Source: Chryseotalea sanaruensis (GTDB lineage Bacteria > Bacteroidota > Bacteroidia > Cytophagales > Cyclobacteriaceae). Taken from it: a stretch of 64,000 bases of DNA. Within the stretch, counting starts at the first letter, position 1. The number at the start of each line of letters is the position of its first letter. A program made the position numbers and the translations under genes. The notes beneath the pieces are model-generated. The model worked only from the letters and a program-made list of their open reading frames with translations. It was not told the origin of the DNA and did no database searches. Where the stretch lies: contig NZ_BHXQ01000005.1 of assembly GCF_003990915.1 (NCBI RefSeq), positions 372,001 to 436,000 on the forward strand, given 5' to 3'. Positions 27,174 through 35,536 of this stretch are shown here, piece by piece.

Positions 27174-28259
27174 TTATTCAGCTTTGAGACTAGTGAGTTC
27201 ACGAAGAATGCTATCGAAAGCTTTCTCAGTATAGTGAATCTTGTCACCATTCTTTACTTTCCGAATCCCTTCTATCAGAATCTTATCACCAGGATTTAAT
27301 CCTTCTGTTACTTCATAGATATGAGGCATTTCATTCCGTATTGTTATTTCTTGCGCATGCACTACATCATTACTGTCTACTGCATACACGAACTTTTTAT
27401 CTAGTACTTCAAAAGTGGCAGCTTGTGGAATAAGGATTGCACCCTTTAAAGGCTTGTGCATAAAAATATTGCCAGTTTCACCATGCCTTAAAATTCCAGT
27501 AGGGTTCTCAAAGGCAGCACGAAATGCTATGTTACCTGTTTCATTATTAAAATCTGCTTCAATCGTTTCGATAACTCCTTCTTGCTTAAACATTTCGTTA
27601 TTAGCCATTTGCAATGTGACACGAGCAGCTACTTCCGTATTTCGATTATTCATATAATCTATATATTCCGATTCTGGAACGTTGAAATAAACCCACATCT
27701 TTTTATTATCAGAAAGGGTGGTAAGCAGTTCCCCTTCATCAAGAAGGCTTCCTACTCTCACATCATTAAAACGCCCCACGATACCATCAAAGGGAGCCCG
27801 TATTTCAGTAAAGCTTAAATGAGCCTTTGCAAGTTGATAATCGGCCTTTTCCTTATCAAGTGTTGCCTTTGCTAGTGCTAATTCATTTTTAGAAACGACA
27901 TTACTATCGGCCAGGGCTTTAGTATTTTGATACTCGATTTCAGCAAAACTTACTTCTGCTTTTGCTCGTTGGGCTTCTGCCTGATATACGATGGGAAGAA
28001 TCTGAAATAATAACTGACCCTTTTTAACCTTTTTTCCTTCATCAACAAAAACCTTTTGAAGATAGCCTTTCTCCAGTGCCCTCATTTCAATATGCTGGAT
28101 GGAGCGAATCTGGCAGACATAAGTTTGGTTAAGTGTTGTATCTCGCTGGATAACTTTGGTTATTTTAAAAATAGCTTCTTCATGCTGAATATGTTCTTTG
28201 TGGATACAACCGGATAAGATAATAGTTGACAGCAGTACTATAAAAATGATCGTTTTCAT
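27174..28259 (-). CDS. RND periplasmic adaptor (membrane fusion protein)
   Basis: The 361-residue lipoprotein (lipobox LSGC, Cys18) contains the biotinyl-lipoyl-like fold (MRALEKGYLQKVFVDEGKKV). A coiled hairpin (about 85-140, EAQRAKAEVSFAEIEYQNTK) and beta-barrel parts with IRAPFDGIVGRFND follow. It is the AcrA-like adaptor of the tripartite pump and the first of the three pump genes. It starts 109 bases downstream of a small hypothetical gene on the same strand. Drug export is inferred from the partner. Confidence 0.93.
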   Translation of the reverse strand: MKTIIFIVLLSTIILSGCIHKEHIQHEEAIFKITKVIQRDTTLNQTYVCQIRSIQHIEMRALEKGYLQKVFVDEGKKVKKGQLLFQILPIVYQAEAQRAKAEVSFAEIEYQNTKALADSNVVSKNELALAKATLDKEKADYQLAKAHLSFTEIRAPFDGIVGRFNDVRVGSLLDEGELLTTLSDNKKMWVYFNVPESEYIDYMNNRNTEVAARVTLQMANNEMFKQEGVIETIEADFNNETGNIAFRAAFENPTGILRHGETGNIFMHKPLKGAILIPQAATFEVLDKKFVYAVDSNDVVHAQEITIRNEMPHIYEVTEGLNPGDKILIEGIRKVKNGDKIHYTEKAFDSILRELTSLKAE

Positions 28260-28367
28260 TCTTTCTCAGAATAACTGTAGTGAAATTTAAATATGGAATT
28301 AGGATCCCGGAATCAGGATCTTGATGTATGTGTACTCCTCTGAAATGAGGTGTAGAGAATAGAATAA

Positions 28368-28787
28368 TTAGGCAATAAAAATTCTCAAAGATTGGTAGAG
28401 AATATACAATTGGATGAGACTAACTGATTCAAAATAAAGAGCCTGATAACCAGATGCGAGTTTTTTAGAATTGAAGTTGCCTAAATGATCTGATAAAGTT
28501 GAGGCGGAAGTGTTATCCTCTTCGTTTGAATCCTCTTCTTCAAAAAGAAGTTCTGCTTCACTTTGTAGTTCAACAGAAAAGCCATCAGACGGGATTAAAT
28601 AGTAAGAGTCCTTATTAAGTTCTGCATTATTATCAGCTTTTGCATAAAAGTTTAGTAAACCATGAGAATCTGTTGCCAGGTAAGCAGAGGTTGAAGCAAC
28701 GGTTGTAATGGCCGCACAACATATCGCCCAGAAAAGAACCATTACCAAGGCAACTTTAGTAATTGGGATATGCTGGCGTATACTCAT
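28368..28787 (-). CDS. Hypothetical membrane protein upstream of the efflux operon (139 aa)
   Basis: The N-terminal hydrophobic helix (VALVMVLFWAICCAAITTVA) is followed by a soluble stretch, a very acidic patch (ELLFEEEDSNEEDN), and a weakly hydrophobic C-terminus ending YQSLRIFIA. I know no family. It has the same direction as the pump genes, 108 bases ahead of the adaptor, and could be its leader gene. Nothing in the sequence indicates a function. Confidence 0.5.
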   Translation of the reverse strand: MSIRQHIPITKVALVMVLFWAICCAAITTVASTSAYLATDSHGLLNFYAKADNNAELNKDSYYLIPSDGFSVELQSEAELLFEEEDSNEEDNTSASTLSDHLGNFNSKKLASGYQALYFESVSLIQLYILYQSLRIFIA

Positions 28788-29208
28788 AAATTAATCTTCT
28801 TACTTAATGGTTATAATCATTTGCCCAACTCGTTGAAAACGAACACTAGATGATACTTATTAGTTCAACTAATATTTTGCCCGTATTAAGCATTTTTCGT
28901 TTAGATGGAAATTTAGCAATAAAAGTAACCCTAAAACTTAGTTTTCTGCGATTAGAAAATAAAAATAAGGCCTAACGGTCCGAATATAATAATATTTTTT
29001 TGACACATTAGAAAATCACCCTACTCATAGGTTGAGAATCGCCACTAGCACGCTGGAACCCCACTTCCTTTGGCAATGTCCAATAAATCATTTTCCTATA
29101 AAAAAAATTTAAGTCAAAATTAATAAACTCAGGTAAAGCTGCTCAAGAATTTCAACTTCATGCTTTTATCTTCAGACCTGATCAGCGCCTCATTACTTCA
29201 TTTTCATT
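28788..29208. other. AT-rich intergenic region
   Basis: This region separates the DabA 3' end from the efflux-side hypothetical gene. It should hold the promoter of the latter and the terminator of the dab operon, but I see no clear hairpin or box. Confidence 0.35.
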
Positions 29209-31710
29209 CTATGATATTTCTTCCCAATCTAAGTTGCCATTATATCTGTGTGAGACATTTCCATGATCATCCATTGCCAGTAAATGAATCCAATTATTAT
29301 CACATAATACCCTTACAGATTTATGTTTCTCCAATATTGCATTCATGGCATATAATGGTGCATTTATAATAACATTAAGTCTGACTGGTTCATGTTGGTA
29401 GTTTTCACCATCATGAATCGCTTGCCAGGGCAATCCCACTCTGAGGTCACCCGAGAAACCTTCGAGCACGCCTACTCCAGCTGTTACATTATGCAGCGTT
29501 TTATTTCCTGATCCAAAAACACGGTTGTCAACAGTCGATGCATAATACTGAAGGTTAATCCAACTCGTTACGATCATGGGGGCTGTCATAATCAATTCAA
29601 GTACAGAAAAGTTTTGATCCATTTGCCAGTCATAGCTGTGCAAGAATGAACTACCACCAAAATCAATTCCTCTTGTAAAATCGCGTGGTGCTACTACAAA
29701 CGCGGAGCATGCTGCAAGTCCCCATTCAGGTCGGGTCTGCGACCAATCCTTACTGCGCTGCAGAATGGCCTTATCAATATTTGAAACTTTTTTTGGATTT
29801 AATCTCGTTATTCGTTCTGCTCTTGAAGTCTGTCCTGCTCTTATTAATGAATGTTTGAGTTGATTTAATTCCTGTACTCTATCAGCTGGAACATCGTTCT
29901 CATTATAAATCGTCACCTCATCCGTGGTCGTGTTGTGCAAGCATGCTAGAAAAATAGTTTCTATAGGTATAAAAATGTTTTCTTTCAGAAGGCCAGCCCT
30001 GACTTCTCTACTATTCAGAATGGCTGCTGCTACCTTGGCATTAGCTTCACCGGTATGACCACCACATGCACCACAATCATAACCCGTTGCATGCGGATTG
30101 TTTACCATAGAGGAGCCATGTCCGACAATTAAAACAAGTTTTGCAAAGTTGCAAGTCAGTGACATGGCACTCAATGCATTCTTTGCCATTTGTATCTGTT
30201 GATCAAGTGGAATTCCCACTGTTTCTTGATGATAATGATTTATTTCAAGACTCACACTCTTTATTTTTGAATATTTAGCGGTTAAGCCCGCGCTGTCAGG
30301 ATGTGGAACTGGTCGGGTGAGTCCGAAACTATCGGAAATAAGTTTTGGGAGGTATGACAAACCAATCGGGCTGACAAAGCTAAAGCATGTTACAGCTCCT
30401 GTCTTAAATGATTTCCAAATTTGATGAACTTGTTGGTTGAGTAAACGGCTTCTTAGAACTTGCCTGTTACGCTTTTCGTTGGGTATTTCCTCCAATATAG
30501 TTGGGCCAGTTTTTAACAAGACAGGACATTGAGACTCGCCTTCTTCATGTCCTAAAGGAATATATTTTATTGGAAAAGCAAAAAAGCCTGCAAAGCCGAG
30601 TGTTTCAATCGCATTGTCTGCATTCTCCAGGTTTCTGCGAAAAACCTCAGAGCGAACATCGATACAAAATATTGCCTGTGCGCTAGCTTGAGATTTCGTT
30701 TTTGCTGATACAGTTTGGTGTCCTTGAAATTTACCAATTATACTTTCTTGCACTGAAAGGTCGAAAGCATCCTGTAAGATAAGCTTTTGATTAAGCTGTT
30801 TGTTCAACTCGTCCTGAGTATAAAGGATTGAAAGTTTATTGAGGGCTTCAGTCCACTGTGGCTCAAGCTGAACATGCGCGATACTTTCCAACAAGCAAGC
30901 CTCCCAGCAAAGCAGAACAGTCAGGAATTCAATCAGTTTTCCATCCTTGCCTCCATAAAGTTCGCTATCCCAATCAAGCCTTGCTGCAAAGGCAGACCAT
31001 CCACCAACGGTGAGGAGCAATCTGTGCAAGTAGATATCCATGCCTGCCTCTGGTATCCTCAATTTTTCGATGGCAAATTGTGCAGCTTCTATAGGATCAG
31101 CCGGTAAAATTTCAGCATTTTTTCTAAAACCTTTCAGTCCACTTACATCAGGTGTAAGATCAACCATTGCTTCTTCCTTCCAGGCGGCAAATATCCCTTT
31201 TTCTTGATTCGTTGCTTTCCAACTGGCTTGTCCTTTATCAAAATAGGAGGCTGCGAAATTTGAAACTCTCGCAACCATAAAACGCTTCCAGTCCTTACCA
31301 GTGACTTTACTTACTACATCGACTAATGTTGAGATCGTCTCTATACTATCAGCATCACTTGACGTATTTTCAAGATTACTGATAAACTGACTTGCATTTG
31401 TATTTTTCTGTCGTTTCTTTAGTGCGGTGGTAATATGTTCAACTTTTAATTTACCCTCCTTTACTTTTTTCAGGTAGAAAGATAAAGGTAATGTCATTTG
31501 AACAGCACCAGCTGCTGCTAAATCCTTCGCTGCAATTTCAAAACTTTTGTTTGTAAGGCCAAGATATGGATTAACTGCAACAAAATTTTCAAGCGGCCAC
31601 ACAGGAGCAATTTTCTTTGTCGCTCCTTTCAATTTGGCTACAAGCGTCTCTGGCTTTTTTGATACTCGAGATTGAGTTTGTATAGCTTCGGCAATATTAG
31701 ATTCAATCAT
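29209..31710 (-). CDS. dabA: DabA-type inorganic carbon transporter subunit (DUF2309)
   Basis: The 833-residue protein belongs to the DabA/UPF0753 family, which has a beta-carbonic-anhydrase-like zinc site. The ligand motifs are visible as FCIDVRSE (Cys and Asp near 350), LVIVGHGSS (His near 531) and YDCGACGGHTGEAN (Cys near 546). With DabB it forms an energy-coupled vectorial CO2-to-bicarbonate system (known from Halothiobacillus and Bacillus). It is last in a three-gene operon, 37 bases after dabB. Its presence on an integrated element in a likely heterotroph suggests a gain of growth at low CO2. Confidence 0.92.
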   Translation of the reverse strand: MIESNIAEAIQTQSRVSKKPETLVAKLKGATKKIAPVWPLENFVAVNPYLGLTNKSFEIAAKDLAAAGAVQMTLPLSFYLKKVKEGKLKVEHITTALKKRQKNTNASQFISNLENTSSDADSIETISTLVDVVSKVTGKDWKRFMVARVSNFAASYFDKGQASWKATNQEKGIFAAWKEEAMVDLTPDVSGLKGFRKNAEILPADPIEAAQFAIEKLRIPEAGMDIYLHRLLLTVGGWSAFAARLDWDSELYGGKDGKLIEFLTVLLCWEACLLESIAHVQLEPQWTEALNKLSILYTQDELNKQLNQKLILQDAFDLSVQESIIGKFQGHQTVSAKTKSQASAQAIFCIDVRSEVFRRNLENADNAIETLGFAGFFAFPIKYIPLGHEEGESQCPVLLKTGPTILEEIPNEKRNRQVLRSRLLNQQVHQIWKSFKTGAVTCFSFVSPIGLSYLPKLISDSFGLTRPVPHPDSAGLTAKYSKIKSVSLEINHYHQETVGIPLDQQIQMAKNALSAMSLTCNFAKLVLIVGHGSSMVNNPHATGYDCGACGGHTGEANAKVAAAILNSREVRAGLLKENIFIPIETIFLACLHNTTTDEVTIYNENDVPADRVQELNQLKHSLIRAGQTSRAERITRLNPKKVSNIDKAILQRSKDWSQTRPEWGLAACSAFVVAPRDFTRGIDFGGSSFLHSYDWQMDQNFSVLELIMTAPMIVTSWINLQYYASTVDNRVFGSGNKTLHNVTAGVGVLEGFSGDLRVGLPWQAIHDGENYQHEPVRLNVIINAPLYAMNAILEKHKSVRVLCDNNWIHLLAMDDHGNVSHRYNGNLDWEEIS

Positions 31711-31747
31711 TTTGAGGTGTATTTAGATTTTGCTTTATCAATCCTTT

Positions 31748-33358
31748 TTAATAATTTTTTGAGATAATGTCTTTTTTACCTTCAACGTTTAACGCGTTAG
31801 TTATGCGATCGAAAATGGCATTGGCATAAAAGCCATTTCTCAAATGGATGGCGATCCTGCGATAAGATGGTTTAACTGATAAGGCAGGTGCCAGTATTTG
31901 AATAATAGCTGCAGCGCCAAAGGCAATCAACAAGATAATAAACATGGTTATCTCAAGTGAACTTATCCCACTCGTTTGTGGTAATTGTGATTTAAGTAGA
32001 AGACTTGATCCTGATTCGAGTGTTAAGAACGAAACCGTTACAATGCTTGCCAGAATCGAAGTTCGAAATAACGCTGTAAAATTGCTTTCATTGCTATCCA
32101 TGGCTGTTGCGAATAAAGTAGAAAGTCCCATCACGATAACTCCGCCAACAAGTAAAAGAGAAATGTCTTTTGTCAGGTCAACACCCCAAACGAATGCAAT
32201 TACAGTGAAGAGGAAGGTGGCGAGTATAATACTCAAAATAATTTTTATTATACTGCCTGTTCTTTTGCTGCTTTTTATTTTTGAGATTCTCATTACCTCT
32301 ATGATACTTCCGGATGAAAGAAAAGCATGCGCTTTGTAGAATGAATGCGCAACCAAATGAAGCAAGGCAACTGAATACGCGCCAACACCACAAACCAATA
32401 GGCTAAAACCCATATGAGCCACGCTTGAGTAACCCAGTGATGTTTTGATTGATGTCTGCGTAAGGAAAGCAGAAGAAGCAAAGAGTGCCGTGAATCCACC
32501 AACTATTATAATCAAAACTGGTGCATAGCTACTTACTTCCATTAAGTGCGCCATTCTGATGAGCAGGAAGGGGCCGGCATTTAATAATCCGGCATGTAAT
32601 AGTGCAGATACAGGAGTAGGAGTTTCCATTACTTCTATTAACCACCCATGCGTTGGGAACTGAGCCGACTTTAAAAAGGCAGCAAGTGCTATTAGTATTG
32701 CTGCGAGTTCCAGGCTGGATGAAATTGCACCTGAGTCGATTTGTCTAAAGATGGATTCAAAGTTACCAGTGTTGAATTGGAAATAGAGGATTCCAAAAGC
32801 TATTAAAAGACAAGCATCTGCTAGTCGGGCAACAATAAATTTTTTTCTTGCGGCTACTATTGCACCAGGTCTGTCGGAATAGAATACAAGGAGTCGGTGA
32901 AGAGAAATACTTGTAAATATCCAAGAGATTAGAAGTATTCCGAGATTGCCGGATACAACCAGCAGTTGCACAGATGCAAGGGTTGCTGCTAATCTTCCAA
33001 TGAACCGGCCTTGATTAGCATCGCCATCAAGATAATTATTACTGAATTTAACTACAACAAATCCAATGATTGATATCATTGTGAACATCAGTAGGCTCAA
33101 TGCATCCAGACGGATACTAAAACCAATTCCATAAAGACCCCAGAAAGGGGATTCTAACATTCCTTGTCTGAACACGAAAAAGCCGCAAATCGCGGCTAAA
33201 AAGATGCTTACCAATACGGAACTTGTTGCTAATCTTTTTACGAAATGCGGTCGTAGCCCAGGCTGAAACCAGGATACCAATGACGTACCCAAAAAAGCAA
33301 TAGGTGAAATCAATAAGATAAGTGAAATAATTTCTTTATACGTATATAAATAGTTCAT
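31748..33358 (-). CDS. dabB: DabB-type membrane subunit (NADH dehydrogenase subunit 5-like)
   Basis: The 536-residue polytopic protein has about 14-15 membrane helices and belongs to the proton-conducting antiporter family of complex I subunit NuoL/Mrp. Conserved segments include FPTHGWLIEVMETPTPVSAL and LHAGLLNAGPFLLIRMAHL, with the family's buried Glu/Lys/His. Located between a small gene and dabA, it is the membrane partner that lets DabA use ion flow, rather than a respiratory complex subunit. No other nuo genes are nearby. Confidence 0.92.
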   Translation of the reverse strand: MNYLYTYKEIISLILLISPIAFLGTSLVSWFQPGLRPHFVKRLATSSVLVSIFLAAICGFFVFRQGMLESPFWGLYGIGFSIRLDALSLLMFTMISIIGFVVVKFSNNYLDGDANQGRFIGRLAATLASVQLLVVSGNLGILLISWIFTSISLHRLLVFYSDRPGAIVAARKKFIVARLADACLLIAFGILYFQFNTGNFESIFRQIDSGAISSSLELAAILIALAAFLKSAQFPTHGWLIEVMETPTPVSALLHAGLLNAGPFLLIRMAHLMEVSSYAPVLIIIVGGFTALFASSAFLTQTSIKTSLGYSSVAHMGFSLLVCGVGAYSVALLHLVAHSFYKAHAFLSSGSIIEVMRISKIKSSKRTGSIIKIILSIILATFLFTVIAFVWGVDLTKDISLLLVGGVIVMGLSTLFATAMDSNESNFTALFRTSILASIVTVSFLTLESGSSLLLKSQLPQTSGISSLEITMFIILLIAFGAAAIIQILAPALSVKPSYRRIAIHLRNGFYANAIFDRITNALNVEGKKDIISKNY

Positions 33359-33366
33359 AGTATATA

Positions 33367-33678
33367 TTATGATGGTAGAACTTCAATAGAAATGTTTGAC
33401 TTTATATTGAGATAAACGCCTTGTTCTCTGGCTTTTACTATAATGTCTTGAATCGATTCTAAACATTTCCTTAGCTCCTCGATCCGGGACTCTGACCACA
33501 CGTCATTTAGACCAAATCTTTCAGAATGGCTAAAACTTCTAAGGTTATGATAATTAATCTTTTTTTGGATCAGATTACTCAGAATGTCCAGGGCATCATC
33601 CGGGGAGAATTTGCCTGTAATGAGTTCAAAATCACCTTTTACGATTTCTAATTTTTCTTGAGAATAAGATGCTTTCAT
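33367..33678 (-). CDS. Small protein leading the dab operon (103 aa)
   Basis: The 103-residue soluble protein ends eight bases before dabB, so it is certainly co-transcribed and perhaps translationally coupled. Features include FSPDDALDILSNLIQKKINY and HNLRSFSHSERFG, then a helical region with alternating charge. I do not recognise a characterised family, and there is no signal peptide or membrane helix. It resembles conserved small Bacteroidota proteins by eye only. A role in DAB assembly or regulation is inferred from position. Confidence 0.65.
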   Translation of the reverse strand: MKASYSQEKLEIVKGDFELITGKFSPDDALDILSNLIQKKINYHNLRSFSHSERFGLNDVWSESRIEELRKCLESIQDIIVKAREQGVYLNIKSNISIEVLPS

Positions 33679-33732
33679 GGCTATGAATTACGCCACAAAT
33701 TTTATTGATCAAATTCATATATTTTTATTAAT

Positions 33733-33779
33733 ACTTAATATGAGTTACATAAAATTTATTTATGTAACTCGTATTAAGT
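33733..33779. promoter_or_regulatory. Long inverted repeat upstream of the dab operon
   Basis: A 21-base stem (arms 33733-33753 and 33759-33779) has a five-base loop and a single G-T pair. It lies 55 bases upstream of the first dab-operon gene and reads equally well on both strands. No gene ends nearby on the plus strand, so it is unlikely to be a simple terminator. It may be an operator or an RNA structure in the 5' leader. Confidence 0.55.
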
Positions 33780-33780
33780 C

Positions 33781-34090
33781 AGTTGAGGATATTCCTCAAA
33801 ATATCTGAAAAGGGAGGTATCAAAAAGCGGCCGAACGTTCAATACACAAAGCAAAAAACATTAGTGATAAGGTTAGGCAACCCCTAAAAAGAAGCTACTT
33901 CTAATCACCACCCGATCTAGGTGGTACAATTGCATTCAGGCTTTATTCTTCATAAGAATTCAACTTCTGCATTTTACTTCAATGTTATTTAATGATGTTT
34001 TATCCCTAATTTAACTTTAACCTAACCCGGGGACATCTAATTGGAATACCTAGTCCTTAGAAGAAGTTTCGGTCAGACATTTCTAGGTAT
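33781..34090. other. Regulatory-looking intergenic region with small inverted repeats
   Basis: ACCACC and GGTGGT form a short hairpin near 33907-33923, and ATACCTAG and CTAGGTAT form inverted arms about 40 bases apart near 34046-34090. No coding frame is convincing. Confidence 0.35.
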
Positions 34091-34130
34091 AATCATTAAT
34101 AATTTATTGAAATCATTCAAAATCATTAAT
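34091..34130 (+). repeat. Ten-base phased repeats (AATCATT) upstream of the xis-like gene
   Basis: Four consecutive ten-base units read AATCATTAAT, AATTTATTGA, AATCATTCAA and AATCATTAAT. They lie 52 bases upstream of the excisionase-like HTH gene. A similar AATCATTCA occurs at 18276 beside the other HTH gene. Confidence 0.55.
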
Positions 34131-34182
34131 AAGCTTTTACATACATTAACCCTCACTTTCTCCTTACTCTATATTTGAACGA

Positions 34183-34710
34183 GTGAGAGACAAAACAATC
34201 ATAAAGGCACAATTTCTTCAGCACGTTCGAAACGAGCAAGATTCAAGGAAAAACCGCAATAGAAAATCTATTAAGCGCATGGAAGGGAGCGAAGAGAAAA
34301 AATTTGAGGAGTTACTTGAATTGCCAAAATCTATGGATATATCAGATTTTGATAATTATATAAACGACTACTTAAAACGTAAGGCCGATAAGAATTTGGC
34401 GATCCAAGAACTTGATAGAATACTAGCTGTCCTTCAAAATCATATAACTTCTCTTTCCCTTTATCTTAAGCAAAATCATATAATTTGTAAGCACAAGTTC
34501 AGCTCTGAGAATACAGAAGTCGAATTTTATACTAAACAGGATATTGCTGCAAAATATAGAGTGAGTATCAGGACAGTGACTAACTGGATTATTGATGGTT
34601 TAGAAACCGTTGAGATTGGAGGAGTAAAAAGAATTAGCAGCTCTGCCTTGAACGCCTTCACGAAGATAAAACAGACGAAGAAATTTAGTTGGAAATCGAT
34701 TGCGAAATGA
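34183..34710 (+). CDS. Excisionase-like helix-turn-helix protein
   Basis: The 175-residue frame begins at GTG 34183 (an ATG at 34279 would give 143 residues). A K/E-rich helical N-terminal part is followed by a C-terminal winged HTH of the HTH_17/excisionase type. Its core is YTKQDIAAKYRVSIRTVTNW and it ends GGVKRISSSAL. Such proteins bind next to att sites and direct excision or gene regulation in Bacteroides elements (known for Xis2d/RteR-type systems). It lies convergent with the HEPN-like gene, one kilobase from the integrase. An element-control role is inferred. Confidence 0.7.
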   Translation: MRDKTIIKAQFLQHVRNEQDSRKNRNRKSIKRMEGSEEKKFEELLELPKSMDISDFDNYINDYLKRKADKNLAIQELDRILAVLQNHITSLSLYLKQNHIICKHKFSSENTEVEFYTKQDIAAKYRVSIRTVTNWIIDGLETVEIGGVKRISSSALNAFTKIKQTKKFSWKSIAK

Positions 34711-34712
34711 TA

Positions 34713-35504
34713 TTACGGTTGAACAGGTGTAGGAATATTAGGGTTTCCATTTACGTTCCTGTAGTTAATTACTTTGTAGAGATAAAGATAAGCTTGCTCA
34801 CAACCATCACATGCGAATTCCAAGTGTTCCCTAAAAAAAGTAGGCATACGACTCTTTTCATCCCAGATTGCGGTCAATCCGGGAATGCTACTTGTATTAC
34901 GAATAAAATCATCATGATAGGTAGTTTCATATTGATAGTAATGCACAATATTTCTTCGGTATGAATTAAGTTGGTCGTACTGATTAAGACGATAATTATA
35001 CAACCATAAAAAATTGGGGTCTCTCTCTCCAATGCTATATATAGCATCGACAATTCGTACAAAATCTACACTTCGAATATTTGCTATTAACGATGGGTAG
35101 AACGAATACAGTAAATCGCCAATGCGGTCCCAGTAATTATACGTTTTTTCAAAACAGCAGCTTACATAAGTGCAATACCGATGATCGTAAAGGTTCTGAT
35201 GATAATGCGCAAACGTAAAACTGAATGTAGTAGTATCTAATTCTCGCAGAGGATTGTTTATGTATGGAAGGAGTAGAAAAAGATTTCCAGTAAAGTATTT
35301 AATGTCCTGATTGCAGTTCACTATATCACGCAAATTCTTGTAACTATTCCACTAAGGGTGGACAAAATTTGCATCAGGCTGATTCATCACATTGATCGTT
35401 TTGTACTGATATTCATTATCCGAAAGGCAGACCATGTTATTCAGCTGATAAATGCCCTGTAATTTCTGATATTGAAGATCAATTAAAGTTTTGTCAGAAA
35501 TCAT
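34713..35504 (-). pseudogene. HEPN-like gene interrupted by an in-frame TAG
   Basis: The frame runs from ATG 35504 to 34713 (263 codons plus stop) but carries a TAG at 35352-35354 (codon 51). Protein-like sequence continues on both sides (MISDKTLIDLQYQKLQGIYQ before, YKNLRDIVNCNQDIKYFTGN after). Translation restarting at TTG 35333 would give 206 residues. The C-terminal part has helical, aromatic-rich sequence with SYRRNIVHYY, an RX4H arrangement as in HEPN ribonucleases (Cthe_2314-like, weak assignment). It lies 32 bases downstream of the integrase on the same strand. The defect is most simply a nonsense mutation. Recoding or a sequencing error are alternatives. Confidence 0.55.
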
Positions 35505-35536
35505 ATTTGCTATGAGGTTTATAAATATTACTAAAA

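Noticed and set aside
29160-29369. Plus-strand frame opposite the dabA 3' end
   Set aside because: It lies almost entirely antisense to the coding sequence of dabA and carries no recognisable domain.
31944-32339. 131-codon plus-strand frame antisense to dabB
   Set aside because: It mirrors a membrane protein gene, where long opposite-strand frames arise by chance. No domain is visible.
34713-35333. Reading the HEPN-like gene as an ordinary 206-residue gene starting at TTG
   Set aside because: In-frame protein-like sequence continues upstream past a single TAG to a good ATG at 35504, which argues for an interrupted longer gene.
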